A stretch of DNA of 59,060 nt from Enterobacterales bacterium (GCA_015655145.1 JAATFO010000101.1:1-59060); one strand, 5' to 3'. Counted from the stretch's first letter, positions 31,601-41,117 are shown. The notes: a model not told the origin generated them from the letters alone. Made by a program: numbers and translations.

Positions 31601-32782
31601 CTATTTTGTACTTGTGGAGCGAAGCGCGGCGACAGTTCCGATAATTTGCAAGGCCAGAAGGAAGAAAAAGAGCAGTGCAATGTTCCCGTTGTTTTCCAGC
31701 GGGACAGCCATGGTCAGACTGGAACTCAGACCACCACAAATCATCATTCCGCATCCCAGCAGGCTTGCGGTAGTCCCTGCGCGTTCAGGAAACAGCGTCA
31801 TGGTCAACGCCACCATATTGGAGAACAACAATCCCTGACCGAAGTTAACCAGAATGATTCCGGTTAAAAGCGGAACCAGCGCAATTGAGCCAGGTTCAAT
31901 TAACATGCAGGCAATTCCTGTTGCATTACAGACGAGGCCAGCCAATATCAGAAAATGATTTCTGATGCGTTTGATCAGGAACCGGTTGATGATGGTCGCC
32001 AACAAATAAGCTAACCCGGCAGCGAGAGCGGTGCCCCCATAAAAAGTGGGAGAGTAATGCAAGGTGTGTTGGATCAGAAAAGGCCCGATCACATTCCAAA
32101 TCAGAAACAGGGCGAGGCTGGTGCCAAGCGCTAATGTCGCGAAGAGAAATCTTCGGTTACTCAACACGATGCGATATCCATACAGTGATTGCAGGATGGA
32201 CATCCGCGCTTTTTGCGGGAGTGATTCCCGCAACCGGAGGCTAAGCAGTATAAGTATTCCGCTGTAGAGCGCATAAAGGGCGAAATTCCAACGCCAGCCA
32301 AGTTGTTGTTCAACGATGCCGCCGATAAAGGGCGCGATGACGGGTCCGATTCCCCATGCCAGGCTCAGCCAGGCGACGGCCGAATAGAAACGTTCGCCCC
32401 TCACGTTATCAACCAGCATGGCACGGGCCGTGACCTGACAGGCACCGACAGCAAAACCTTGTATGGCGCGGGCAAATAAAAAAGTCGCCAGGTTATGCGA
32501 AAACATGGCGAGCAGGCTACCGGCGAGGAACAGGCACAGTCCGGGAAACAGCGCGATCAGCCGGCCGCGACCATCCGCGATTAAGCCGAAAAAAAGCTGG
32601 CCGACAGCATAAGCAATCAGCGTAACCGAGATGCTGTTCTGCATTTGCGCGACACTGGCGCCGAATTCCGCGCCAATAGCTGGCATGCTCGGCGCGAACA
32701 GGTCAATGGCTATGCCGCTTAAGCTATTCAGCAACGGCGCTATGATTATCACATAGCCGGTGTAGTCGCGTAGCGGTCGCAT
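31601..32782 (-). CDS. MFS exporter of the Bcr/CflA (DHA1) family
   Basis: A 393-residue, 12-helix efflux transporter. The N-terminal pattern IDLFAPSMPAIGAEFGA ... VGQLFFGLIADGRGR is typical of Bcr/CflA drug and peptide exporters. It starts four bases after the livF-type gene stop, so it is the last gene of the long amino-acid operon. In this position it may export an excess or toxic amino acid, dipeptide or product. Substrate unknown. Confidence 0.88.
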   Translation of the reverse strand: MRPLRDYTGYVIIIAPLLNSLSGIAIDLFAPSMPAIGAEFGASVAQMQNSISVTLIAYAVGQLFFGLIADGRGRLIALFPGLCLFLAGSLLAMFSHNLATFLFARAIQGFAVGACQVTARAMLVDNVRGERFYSAVAWLSLAWGIGPVIAPFIGGIVEQQLGWRWNFALYALYSGILILLSLRLRESLPQKARMSILQSLYGYRIVLSNRRFLFATLALGTSLALFLIWNVIGPFLIQHTLHYSPTFYGGTALAAGLAYLLATIINRFLIKRIRNHFLILAGLVCNATGIACMLIEPGSIALVPLLTGIILVNFGQGLLFSNMVALTMTLFPERAGTTASLLGCGMMICGGLSSSLTMAVPLENNGNIALLFFFLLALQIIGTVAALRSTSTK

Positions 32783-32785
32783 GAT

Positions 32786-33505
32786 TTAACCTGCCCTGGC
32801 GCCGAGATAAAGTTCCTGCATACGCTCATCCTGCAACAGTGCCCTGGCATTACCACTGAGGGCAATCTGACCAAGGGACAGGACATAGGCCCGGTCGGAA
32901 ATATCCAGCGCCTCCACCGCATTTTGTTCAACCATCAGGATGGCGACTTCTTCGTGTTTGCGTATTTGCTGGATCGCGTCGAACACTATCTCCAGCATTT
33001 TGGGCGATAGCCCGGCGGAAGGTTCATCCAGCAGCAGGGTTCTGGGCCCGGACATCAATGCGCGGGCCAGCGCAAGGATCTGGCGCTCGCCGCCGGAGAG
33101 TGCAGCCGCGGCCGCGTGCATTTTTCGGGCGAGGATGGGATAGAGGTCGCACAGTTGCTCCATTCTCGCCTGACAGGCTTTGGGCCGCAAAAAGTGGCCG
33201 CCAATAAGCAGGTTTTCCTGGACGCTCATGGCGCCGAAGACATTATCTGTTTGCGGTACAAACCCGAGGGCGCACTGCCGTACCTTAAGATAGACCGGGG
33301 TATGCCCTACATCATCGCCTTCCAGGTTAATCAGACCCTGGCGGGGAAGCAGATAACCGGCAATGCACTTCAACAGGGTTGATTTGCCGCATCCATTGGG
33401 TCCCAGAAGCGAAACAATTTCAGCGCGCCCCACGAACAGGTTGACGCCGTTAAGAATATTGATCCCCGGGGTGTATCCCGCCGTCAGGTTTTCAACTGTC
33501 AACAT
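32786..33505 (-). CDS. LivF-type ABC transporter ATPase
   Basis: A 239-residue ATPase of the branched-chain amino acid (HAAT) importer group. Walker A GPNGCGKST, signature LSGGERQILALA and Walker B TLLLDEPSAGLSP are present. It pairs with the LivG-type ATPase whose gene overlaps it by seven bases. HAAT importers also carry urea, amides and D- or aromatic amino acids, so the name does not fix the substrate. Confidence 0.93.
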   Translation of the reverse strand: MLTVENLTAGYTPGINILNGVNLFVGRAEIVSLLGPNGCGKSTLLKCIAGYLLPRQGLINLEGDDVGHTPVYLKVRQCALGFVPQTDNVFGAMSVQENLLIGGHFLRPKACQARMEQLCDLYPILARKMHAAAAALSGGERQILALARALMSGPRTLLLDEPSAGLSPKMLEIVFDAIQQIRKHEEVAILMVEQNAVEALDISDRAYVLSLGQIALSGNARALLQDERMQELYLGARAG

Positions 33506-34284
33506 AGTGTCATTTTCTCCGCCGCATGCGCTTTTTTACCCAAATAGGCCTGCAACACATGTACATTGCTGGACAGTTCTGCCGGGGTGCATTCAGCGAC
33601 AATATGCCCGCGATCCAACACAATGCAGCGTTCGCAAAGTTCACGAATAAAATGCATATCGTGTTCGACAACCATCAGAGTAATGCCGTCCGCCGCCAGT
33701 TGCTTCAGCATCGTGACCATTTCGCGCCGCAGATTAGGATGTACGCCAGCAGTAGGCTCATCCAGCATCAGCAGGCGTGGATGTCCCATCAGGGCGCAGG
33801 CGATGCTGAGCAGTTTTTTCTGACCGCCGGAAAGGGCGGCGGCTGGATTATCCCGGACCTGGCTCAATAACAGTCGCTCCATCAACTGTCCGGCTCGGGA
33901 ACGGGTTTCACGTTCACTACGCCGCACCGACGGCGTATTCAGCAGATTACTCCAGAAACCATGATGTGCGGTGCCGCCGGCCATGATCACCTCCAGCACC
34001 GTCATTTTTTCCGGCATCGCCGGCAACTGGAACGTACGCGCCACCCCATGCCTGACGATTTGGTGCGCGACAAGATGCTGTAATGGTTGGCCATCAATGA
34101 GAATTTCCCCGTGATCAGGCCGGGTGAAACCGGAAATGGCATTCAATAAGGTGCTTTTGCCGGATCCATTGGGACCGATAACGCCAATGATCTCGCCGGC
34201 ATGAATATTGAAGCTTACTGACTCCAGCACCCGGTTACCGCCATAAGCTTTGGCCACATTGGAAACCTTAAGCAGGGGTGTCAT
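33499..34284 (-). CDS. LivG-type ABC transporter ATPase
   Basis: A 261-residue ATPase. Walker A GPNGSGKST, signature ALSGGQKKLLSIA, Walker B LLMLDEPTAGVHP, and the LivG-type C-terminal tail (LGKKAHAAEKMT). Works with the LivF-type protein on the cytoplasmic face of the importer. It overlaps the LivM-type gene by four bases (ATGA). Confidence 0.93.
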   Translation of the reverse strand: MTPLLKVSNVAKAYGGNRVLESVSFNIHAGEIIGVIGPNGSGKSTLLNAISGFTRPDHGEILIDGQPLQHLVAHQIVRHGVARTFQLPAMPEKMTVLEVIMAGGTAHHGFWSNLLNTPSVRRSERETRSRAGQLMERLLLSQVRDNPAAALSGGQKKLLSIACALMGHPRLLMLDEPTAGVHPNLRREMVTMLKQLAADGITLMVVEHDMHFIRELCERCIVLDRGHIVAECTPAELSSNVHVLQAYLGKKAHAAEKMTLC

Positions 34285-35168
34285 CGTATTCTCCTCGGTC
34301 GTTCAGGCAACAGACCACTGGTGCGCCAGAGCAGACACAACAACAGAATCAGTCCAACCAACCCCAACCGCAGTGCGCCGCTGATATCGGGACTGATGGA
34401 CAGATAATCCTGCACGAAGGGGACAAAGGAATAGACAACCTGCACCAGCAGACTGCCTGCCAGCACGCCCGGCACCGTACCAATCCCGCCGATCATCACC
34501 ATACTCCAGACCAGAAATGTCTGGGTGGCGAGGAGATAGTCCGGGCTGACATAATGGGTGTAGCAGGCGAGCAGCGCGCCGGCGAAGGCGGCGAGGACGG
34601 AACCAGACATCATCGCGCGGGATTTGAGTCCGCGGATGTCGTAGCCCAGGCAACTGGCTAGCTGCGGCTGTTCCCGCATCAGACGCAACGCCCGGCCAAA
34701 ACGTGATCCGGCAAGTTTTGAGACCATCCAGGCCACAAGGCCGACACAAATTAGCCCCAGTACCAGAAAAACCGGATTCTGCATCGGCAACGGCATCATA
34801 TCTACAGGCGATGGCAGCGAGCCGATACCTTGTGCTCCGCCGGTGATTTGCGACTGGTTAAGCGCAATGATACGGATTATTTCTGCTATCGCCAGCGTCG
34901 CGATGCCCCAGTAATCGGCGGCTAATTGCCCGCTTAAGCGGGCAATTCCCCAGGATAACGCCATGGAGACTACCATGCCGACAATGACGCTTAGCGCTAA
35001 AGGCCAGCCAGCCATATGCCCAAGACCGACGGCGTAGGCGCCGATACCGACGAAGGCGATATAGCCGAAATTAAGTAATCCGGCATAACCGGCCTGAATA
35101 TTGAGGGAGAGCGCCATCAGCGCAAAGATACACGTCAGTGTGAGCACGTGAACGCAGAAATCAAACAC
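34281..35168 (-). CDS. LivM-type ABC importer permease
   Basis: A 295-residue permease with about eight to ten helices and the HAAT permease motif LNIQAGYAGLLNFGYIAFVGIGAY. I chose the GTG at 35168: it has a near-perfect ribosome site, GGGAGG (35175-35180), and overlaps the LivH-type stop by eight bases. Upstream in-frame ATGs (35195, 35282) would push the start far into livH and give a polar, unlikely N-terminus. Confidence 0.9.
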   Translation of the reverse strand: MFDFCVHVLTLTCIFALMALSLNIQAGYAGLLNFGYIAFVGIGAYAVGLGHMAGWPLALSVIVGMVVSMALSWGIARLSGQLAADYWGIATLAIAEIIRIIALNQSQITGGAQGIGSLPSPVDMMPLPMQNPVFLVLGLICVGLVAWMVSKLAGSRFGRALRLMREQPQLASCLGYDIRGLKSRAMMSGSVLAAFAGALLACYTHYVSPDYLLATQTFLVWSMVMIGGIGTVPGVLAGSLLVQVVYSFVPFVQDYLSISPDISGALRLGLVGLILLLCLLWRTSGLLPERPRRIR

Positions 35169-36054
35169 GCCGTACCTCCCGATTGAAAATGCCATAAGGG
35201 CGTAAGATGAGCGCCAGCAGCAGGATGATGAATGAGGCTGCGCTGATGTAACCGGCAGGGATGAACGCCAGGCTCTGACCATAAAGCCAACCTATATTCA
35301 GGTTGGTAACGAAGGTTTCCGCCAAAGCAATAATCAGCGTACCGGCCACGGCGCCCAAAGGATTACCCAGTCCGCCCAGCACCGCCGCGGCAAAAATCGG
35401 TAGCAGCAAATCATTCCCGAGATTATTGTAAGCACCGGTATTCAACGCCAGTATTGCCCCGCCCAGACCGGCGAGGCCACCGCCCAAAAAGTTCACCAGC
35501 CGGGTGATCGCCTCCGTATTTAAACCCGCGGCAGAGGCGAGGGAAACATTGCATGCCATCGCCCGAAGAGAACGCCCCAGACGGGTTTTGAACAAAATGA
35601 TGGCGAAAAACACCAGCAACACCAACGTCGTCGTCATGGAAATCAGTTGGTTCTGTGAAACGATGGCCCCGCCAAGGATCAGCGGCGGTTGAACCGGCAA
35701 CTGGTATTGCAACGGGCTGGATCCAAAGCTCCCTAAGACCACCGCAACCATAACCATCGCCAGCGCCATAGAACCGATCATTGCAATAGCAGGCCCGGCA
35801 CGCAGCAGGCGACGAAATAAAACCAACTGGCATACCATCGCCAGAAATCCCACAGCCAGCGCCGCCGCAAGGATTGATAGCGCCAGGGGCGCGCCGATAC
35901 GCTGAAGTCCAACGCTGACGTAAGTTCCAACCATTGCGTACTGCACGTGGGCAATATTTGGAAACTTCGCCATGCCATAAACGAGGCTCAAACCCAGCGC
36001 AATCAATGCCAGATCACCCGTTCGGCTTAAGGTATCAAACAGGAATTGCAACAT
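35161..36054 (-). CDS. LivH-type ABC importer permease
   Basis: A 297-residue permease beginning MLQFLFDTLSRTGDLALIAL, with the LivH-like motif NIAHVQYAMVGTYV and the coupling region RAMACNVSLASAAGLNTEAI. Forms the membrane channel together with the LivM-type permease. It follows the binding-protein gene by 63 bases. Confidence 0.93.
   Translation of the reverse strand: MLQFLFDTLSRTGDLALIALGLSLVYGMAKFPNIAHVQYAMVGTYVSVGLQRIGAPLALSILAAALAVGFLAMVCQLVLFRRLLRAGPAIAMIGSMALAMVMVAVVLGSFGSSPLQYQLPVQPPLILGGAIVSQNQLISMTTTLVLLVFFAIILFKTRLGRSLRAMACNVSLASAAGLNTEAITRLVNFLGGGLAGLGGAILALNTGAYNNLGNDLLLPIFAAAVLGGLGNPLGAVAGTLIIALAETFVTNLNIGWLYGQSLAFIPAGYISAASFIILLLALILRPYGIFNREVRRV
35175..35180 (-). promoter_or_regulatory. 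Ribosome binding site that fixes the LivM-type GTG start
   Basis: GGGAGG on the minus strand, spaced six bases before the GTG at 35168 and lying inside the end of the upstream permease gene. It decides between the GTG and longer ATG starts. Confidence 0.7.
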
Positions 36055-36117
36055 GACTAAGGTTCCTTTTTAGCAACAACTGCGACAGCGGAAAGCCATA
36101 TATCAGTCATTGATTAT

Positions 36118-37215
36118 CTACCGTTCGGACATGCCGCCATCTTTAACCACCAGCTTGTCATAAGGCTGTTCGGTACGCTGGCCGTTGGCATCAAGGGCAA
36201 GTTTCCCCGTCACGCCATTGAAGGTTTTTCCCACTTCACGTAATGCGGCAGAAATTTTGGCCGGATCATCGGAGTGCGCCTTCTCAATACCCGCAGCGGC
36301 AAACATGACGGCATCGTAGGCGTAGCTGCTGTACGAGGATTTCATGCCGAAACCATATTTTTTCTTGTACGCGTCCGCAAACGCCTTGCCCGACGTTCCC
36401 ATGCTGGCCACTTCCATCCCTGTCTGGCCATTGGAAATCTGTGGGGGTGTATCCGAGATACACATGGTCAGGTAAATGCCATACCAGGGCGTATGGTTGA
36501 GGCCTAATTCATAAGCATTACGATTAATAATCGCGGCCTCTTGCCCATAGGCGCTATAAACATAGACATCAGGCCGCGTACGCTGAATTTGCTGCAATTC
36601 ACGCTGATAACTCGATTGTCCTGGGTTATAGAGGACATCAGCAACCAGCGTGCCGCCGCCGGCTTCAATGTCCTTTTTGAATTCATCTGAAATACCCTGC
36701 CCATAGGCGCCATTGGGGGCGATAAACGCAATTTTCTTGTAACCCATCGACAACACATCTTTTGCAGAGAATTTAGCGGCAATAGTGTCCAGGCCAATCA
36801 GACTAAATGAATTCAAACCAATCAACGCGACCTGAGGGCTGGAACTGCCGATATTGAGGTGTATCAGGCCGTTTTTGACCAAATACTGGCCGAGTGGAAT
36901 GGTAATGCTGGATGAGTATTCGCCCAATACGACAGGAACGTGTTTGACGCTATGCAGCCGGGTGGCCGCATCCAGAGCGCCGGTCACGCTATTGCCCGAG
37001 TCCTCGATGGCGATACTGAAAGGCTGGCCCAGTACGCCCCCTTTTTTGTTCAGTTCTTCCACCGCGAGTTCGATACCGCGTTGCTGATCTTCGCCGATGG
37101 TGGCATTGGGGCCGGTAAGCGGTAGAACCGAGCCCAGCGTCACCGCTGAAACATTGGCGGAGAACAATAGAGTCAGCATAATCCCAGCGACTAACTTACA
37201 TTTAGTACAGGCCAT
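36118..37215 (-). CDS. LivK-type periplasmic amino-acid-binding protein
   Basis: A 365-residue type I periplasmic-binding protein with a signal peptide (MACTKCKLVAGIMLTLLFSANVSA, cut near residue 24). The mature start VTLGSVLPLTGPNATIGEDQ is typical of the Leu/Ile/Val-amide-urea family. The ligand is unknown; operon partners (D-amino acid dehydrogenase, racemase, RidA) argue for a D-amino acid or an imino-forming amino acid. It is encoded 30 bases after the regulator gene. Confidence 0.92.
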   Translation of the reverse strand: MACTKCKLVAGIMLTLLFSANVSAVTLGSVLPLTGPNATIGEDQQRGIELAVEELNKKGGVLGQPFSIAIEDSGNSVTGALDAATRLHSVKHVPVVLGEYSSSITIPLGQYLVKNGLIHLNIGSSSPQVALIGLNSFSLIGLDTIAAKFSAKDVLSMGYKKIAFIAPNGAYGQGISDEFKKDIEAGGGTLVADVLYNPGQSSYQRELQQIQRTRPDVYVYSAYGQEAAIINRNAYELGLNHTPWYGIYLTMCISDTPPQISNGQTGMEVASMGTSGKAFADAYKKKYGFGMKSSYSSYAYDAVMFAAAGIEKAHSDDPAKISAALREVGKTFNGVTGKLALDANGQRTEQPYDKLVVKDGGMSER

Positions 37216-37245
37216 GTGATGATCCTCTGTGTTGACAGAACCCGG

Positions 37246-37962
37246 TTAATCAGGGGCATAGAGCCGTATGACTCCCGCCTTAATAAAAGCAATAATGTCT
37301 TCCATTCGTTGTGAAATATGCTTGTGTATCAGCGCGTCGCACTTCCCTGCGTCACGGCTGGCAAGCGCGTCCAATATGTCGAAATGGTCTTCGTGGAGTT
37401 CAGCGAGTTCGGTCCGGTGTTCTTCCAGATCGACCCAACGAAAGAAACGAATCCGTTCATTAACGCTGGCTAATGAATTGGCTATTTCCTTATTGCCGGA
37501 AAGCAAAGCAAGTTGGTAATGAAAATCTTCGTCATCTTTGACCAGTTCCAGGTTGCTGCGGGTTTCAGCTTCCTGCATGACGCTTGCCCAGTCCTGACGC
37601 AGGTTGCTGATTGATTCGTCCTTTGCACGCTGGAGCGACAGCTCAATCGCGGACTTTTCCAGCATTTTACGTAATTCATAGAGGTCGAATACTTCCTGGC
37701 TAACCAGTTTGCGGCCATAGAAACCCTTGTTAGGAATGACCGTGAGCATATTCTCGGCAACCAGCCGGTACAGTGCTTCGCGTAAGGGCGTTCTGCTTAC
37801 GCCCAGCGTGACGGATAGCTCACTTTCGTTAACCCGTTCTTCCGGACGGATCTTGAACAGGATCACCTTTTCTTTGATGATGCGATACACATCATCACCG
37901 GCTCGTCCCACGCGTTTACGAGAATCTTCCTGTGCTGTTTTTATCTCTGTCATATCGAACAT
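37246..37962 (-). CDS. GntR-family regulator with FCD domain
   Basis: A 238-residue regulator: winged helix-turn-helix at about residues 20-80 (NESELSVTLGVSRTPLREAL) and an FCD ligand domain with the metal-binding Asp/His pattern (DEDFHYQLALLSGN, HEDHFDILDAL, DALIHKHI). FCD regulators often sense organic or amino acids. It lies inside the operon and overlaps the racemase gene by 13 bases, so it likely controls its own operon. A second ATG three codons in (37953) is an equally good start. Confidence 0.93.
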   Translation of the reverse strand: MFDMTEIKTAQEDSRKRVGRAGDDVYRIIKEKVILFKIRPEERVNESELSVTLGVSRTPLREALYRLVAENMLTVIPNKGFYGRKLVSQEVFDLYELRKMLEKSAIELSLQRAKDESISNLRQDWASVMQEAETRSNLELVKDDEDFHYQLALLSGNKEIANSLASVNERIRFFRWVDLEEHRTELAELHEDHFDILDALASRDAGKCDALIHKHISQRMEDIIAFIKAGVIRLYAPD

Positions 37963-38735
37963 TGCGTGAACAAAAGCCCCCGTTCAGGTTGAGCGTCCTC
38001 TACGCCGGCCAGGCGCAACGCATGCCAGGCCATGGCATAATTACTTGATATAACTGGCTTACCTAACTCAGCTTCCAGTTCAGGAATTTGATCGGCCAGC
38101 CGCAGGCTGGTACAGGAGACGAATACGGCGTCCACCGTCTGATGACGACCAAGGGAGATGACGGCTTGCCTGAGTGATTCGCGATCAATGCGGGCAACTT
38201 CGTTATCATCTGAGTGATTGAAACTACCGACATGGCTGACATGTATGCCCGTCTTTTCAATGAAGTCGACGAAAAGCTGGTTGATCGCCGGGACATAAGG
38301 CGTCAGCAGCGCGATACGCTTTGCTTTCAGCGTGTTAAGCGCCGCCATGGCGCCGGTCAATGGTGTAGTGCATGCCACGCCAGGCCGCGCATCGCGAATG
38401 CGTTTGAATACCGTTTCTTCGCCAATCACCAGCGTACCGGAGGTACAACCGAAGGCCACGACCTGTAACGGTATATCGGGGAGAATCAGTTCCACCGCCG
38501 GGCGGATATCTTTCTCCATCAATGCCAGCGTCGAGGGCGATATGTCGGCTGAATTGTGCAGACGACTCTCGAAAAAAGCGACGCCCGGTTGGTCCAGTAA
38601 GCGCCGCCATTCATATTCCACCGTGTGATCGGTAGCCAGAACGACAATGCCGATTGCGGCGCGAGCAGTAATGCCCGCATCCATGGTGAAGGGAAACTGT
38701 TCGTAGGGTACTGCGGTAATTTCCGTGTTTTTCAT
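37950..38735 (-). CDS. Asp/Glu racemase / maleate isomerase-superfamily enzyme
   Basis: A 261-residue protein of the aspartate/glutamate racemase superfamily with the two cysteines needed for two-base chemistry: FGCTSGT in the first half and SCTSLRLAD in the second. The set-up VEYEWRRLLDQPGVAFFESR resembles maleate isomerases and arylmalonate decarboxylases as much as true racemases. Together with the D-amino acid dehydrogenase it may racemise the imported amino acid or isomerise a dicarboxylate. It overlaps its neighbours on both sides (13 and 4 bases). Confidence 0.85.
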   Translation of the reverse strand: MKNTEITAVPYEQFPFTMDAGITARAAIGIVVLATDHTVEYEWRRLLDQPGVAFFESRLHNSADISPSTLALMEKDIRPAVELILPDIPLQVVAFGCTSGTLVIGEETVFKRIRDARPGVACTTPLTGAMAALNTLKAKRIALLTPYVPAINQLFVDFIEKTGIHVSHVGSFNHSDDNEVARIDRESLRQAVISLGRHQTVDAVFVSCTSLRLADQIPELEAELGKPVISSNYAMAWHALRLAGVEDAQPERGLLFTQCSI

Positions 38736-39985
38736 ATCAGTGTCATCCCCGTCAAATCAATCTCTGGTGTACGTCCGTCCATGATGTCAGTCAGTACACG
38801 TGCTGAACCGCAGGACATGGTCCACCCCATGTGACCGTGTCCGGTATTAAGAAAAAGGTTTTGGTGATGGGTTTTCCCGATGATCGGCGTCCCCGCTGGG
38901 GTCATTGGACGTAAACCGACCCAATAATCCGGTTTGGAATAGTCGGCTCCGTTTGGGAACAGCTCGCGGCCAGACGCCTGCATGTGAGCAAAATCTTTTT
39001 TCGTAAATTGCTTATCGAAACCGGTAAATTCCGCAGTAGCGGTGAACCTTAACCGGTTGCCGAAACGGGCATAAGCCACCAGGTTGTTCTCATCGACGCC
39101 GCCAATGTCCGGCGGTTCAAATCCTTCGCCGGTGGGAAAGGTGACCGAATAACCTTTGACCGGGTAAACCGGCAAGCGGTAGCCAAGGGGACGGGCCAAC
39201 AACGGGGCGTGACACCCCAGCGCGATGACGTATTCATCGGCGGTTAATAGTCCCTTGTCAGTCATCACGCCGGTGACCTTGCGCCCCTCGTGTTGGATCC
39301 GTTCCACCGTACAATTGAAGTCAAATTGCACGCCCCGTTGTTTACATCGCTCAGCCAGAGCGAGGGTGAACAAACGGGCATCGCCGCTTTCATCACTGGG
39401 ACAATAAATAGCGCCGGCGATATGCTCACGGGCCCCGGCCAGCGCCGGCTCCAGCTCAACAACCTGCTCCGGATTAATGACCTTCAGCGACAAGCCGCCG
39501 TCAGCAAGTATCTTCATGTTCGCGGTGCCGCGATCGAAAGACGGGACATCGCGGTAAAGATACATCAGCCCTTTGCTGAGCAGATCGTAATCCAGCCCTT
39601 CCTTGTGGGTGATTTCGTGTAACTGTTGTTGTGAATAACGGCACAACACCAATTTACGTGAGGTATTTAAATGCGAGCGCTCAGCCGTACAGTTGGCCAG
39701 GAATTGCATTCCCCAAGTCAACAGTGCGGGATCCCCGAAAGCCCTGAGCTTCAGACGCAAGGCCTGCCCATCCTGAAACAGCGATTTCATCAGGATTTTC
39801 GGCGCACGCGGCGAGGCCCAGGTATAAGCGTGCCCCGGCGCGATCTCGCCTGCATTGGCAAAGCTGGTTTCCATGGCGGGCGCGGGCAGCCGCTCGACAA
39901 CGTTCACTTTGCGCCCGGTGCTGGCAAGAAAGTACGCGGTAGTGGTGCCTATTACGCCAGCCCCGAGAACAAGCGTGGTAGTCAT
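38732..39985 (-). CDS. dadA: DadA-like D-amino acid dehydrogenase
   Basis: A 417-residue FAD enzyme. Dinucleotide motif GAGVIGTTTAYFLA at the N-terminus and the DadA C-terminal signature WVGLRPMTPAGTPIIG ... LNTGHGHMGWTMSCGSA. It oxidises D-amino acids to 2-imino/keto acids and ammonia at the membrane. The ATG at 39985 has AAGGGA upstream and begins the FAD motif at once. The gene is 19 bases after ridA, whose product clears the reactive imine made here. The housekeeping dadAX would be elsewhere; this copy is probably specialised. Confidence 0.92.
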   Translation of the reverse strand: MTTTLVLGAGVIGTTTAYFLASTGRKVNVVERLPAPAMETSFANAGEIAPGHAYTWASPRAPKILMKSLFQDGQALRLKLRAFGDPALLTWGMQFLANCTAERSHLNTSRKLVLCRYSQQQLHEITHKEGLDYDLLSKGLMYLYRDVPSFDRGTANMKILADGGLSLKVINPEQVVELEPALAGAREHIAGAIYCPSDESGDARLFTLALAERCKQRGVQFDFNCTVERIQHEGRKVTGVMTDKGLLTADEYVIALGCHAPLLARPLGYRLPVYPVKGYSVTFPTGEGFEPPDIGGVDENNLVAYARFGNRLRFTATAEFTGFDKQFTKKDFAHMQASGRELFPNGADYSKPDYWVGLRPMTPAGTPIIGKTHHQNLFLNTGHGHMGWTMSCGSARVLTDIMDGRTPEIDLTGMTLI

Positions 39986-40004
39986 GTTGGTTATCCCTTT
40001 CTGC

Positions 40005-40352
40005 TCAGACTGCGGCAATGACCGCGATCTCTACGGTGAAAGGAGGGAAAGCGAGAGCCGACTCAACGCAGGCTCTCGCCGGGGCTTTACCCGCAATAAC
40101 CCAGCGATCCCAAACCTCATTAAAAGCCCCAAAGTCTTTATGATCAGCCAGCCAAATGCTGGCGCTGAGGAGGGTTGACTTATCGCTGCCGGCTTCAGCT
40201 AACAGGGCATCAATCTTCTTCAGAATTTGTTCAGCCTGACCGGCGGTGGAAGCAGAAGTATCGTCGGCAACCTGCCCGGAAATATAGACAACGCCATGAT
40301 GAATGACGGCCTGACTCATACGAGTATTCGTGTTAATGCGCTGGATGGTCAT
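40005..40352 (-). CDS. RidA-family imine deaminase
   Basis: A 115-residue YjgF/YER057c/UK114 protein. The catalytic arginine is in PARACVES and the trimer core in GVVYISGQVADDTSAS. It hydrolyses reactive enamine/imine products to keto acids, fitting the flavin dehydrogenase encoded next. It is the first gene of the whole minus-strand operon that runs through the ABC importer to the MFS exporter. The ATG at 40352 begins the usual N-terminus (MTIQRINTN). Confidence 0.92.
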   Translation of the reverse strand: MTIQRINTNTRMSQAVIHHGVVYISGQVADDTSASTAGQAEQILKKIDALLAEAGSDKSTLLSASIWLADHKDFGAFNEVWDRWVIAGKAPARACVESALAFPPFTVEIAVIAAV

Positions 40353-40682
40353 AGCGAAACCTGTCCCCTTTGTGTTACGTGATGGATAATTATCTGTATA
40401 CAGTTTTGTATAAAGCATGTTCTGTGCCAGTTATTGGCATTGTTGATATCATCAGGAGGGAATAAAAAAGAGTGCCACTCTGCTGGTGAAAAACCGTCAA
40501 TTAACACATCAGATTGATGTGATCATCATGTGGCTTTCCTTTTTGGATTTTTTTTGGCTCATTAATTTGAACTCGCTAAATGCCCCTTTCCGGCTTAATC
40601 ATTTGCACTAAACAAGTGCGCAATAAGGAGGACTCGCCCTGATTTCGTGAGCGATTGCCGACCATCAATCATCTGATCAAAC
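40353..40682. other. Upstream region of the ridA-dadA operon
   Basis: About 330 bases, AT-rich in its middle, holding the promoter of the amino-acid operon and probably the GntR-type operator. No gene is seen. It ends at the terminal repeat of the IS6-family remnant. Confidence 0.5.
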
Positions 40683-40989
40683 GGCACTGTTGCAAAAATG
40701 TGGAATGACAAGCTCAGGCTTTACTTCGGCATAAGAAATAGCCCATGACACCATTCAAAGGCAGGCATTTTCAGGGAAAAAACATCCTCCGGGCCGTTCG
40801 CTGGTATCGTGAGCCGGAATTTGCGCTGATTGCGAGCCGTTACACTGAATGGCATGTATACAGAAAGGGATTCTGCAGTGAGGAAGAGATGCTCAAAACG
40901 CGATTACCTTCCACCACAACGGGCAGTCCGTCCCTGATACATAACCGGTGTTTACCCGCGTCAGCGGCGCGGCGATATGGTATCTGATA
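40683..40989 (+). mobile_element. IS6-family (IS26-like) remnant
   Basis: The left end carries the IS6 terminal inverted repeat GGCACTGTTGCAAA at 40683-40696. The start of the transposase follows at 40745 (MTPFKGRHFQGKNILRAVRWY, matching the family's MNPFKGRHFQ... opening). After residue 21 the reading no longer matches and the DDE domain is missing; only a short open frame continues to 40989. The element is therefore a deleted remnant, ending just before the tRNA pair. Confidence 0.8.
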
Positions 40990-40998
40990 AAAAACAGC

Positions 40999-41027
40999 TT
41001 GCGCTAACTGACTGTCTGGATTAGATT
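40999..41027 (+). promoter_or_regulatory. Possible promoter for the tRNA pair
   Basis: A TTGCGC -35-like and TAGATT -10-like element with 17-base spacing lie 14 bases before the first tRNA. Matches to consensus are partial (3/6 and 4/6). Confidence 0.3.
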
Positions 41028-41040
41028 AACAGCCTCTCGT

Positions 41041-41116
<76 letters not shown>

Positions 41117-41117
41117 C

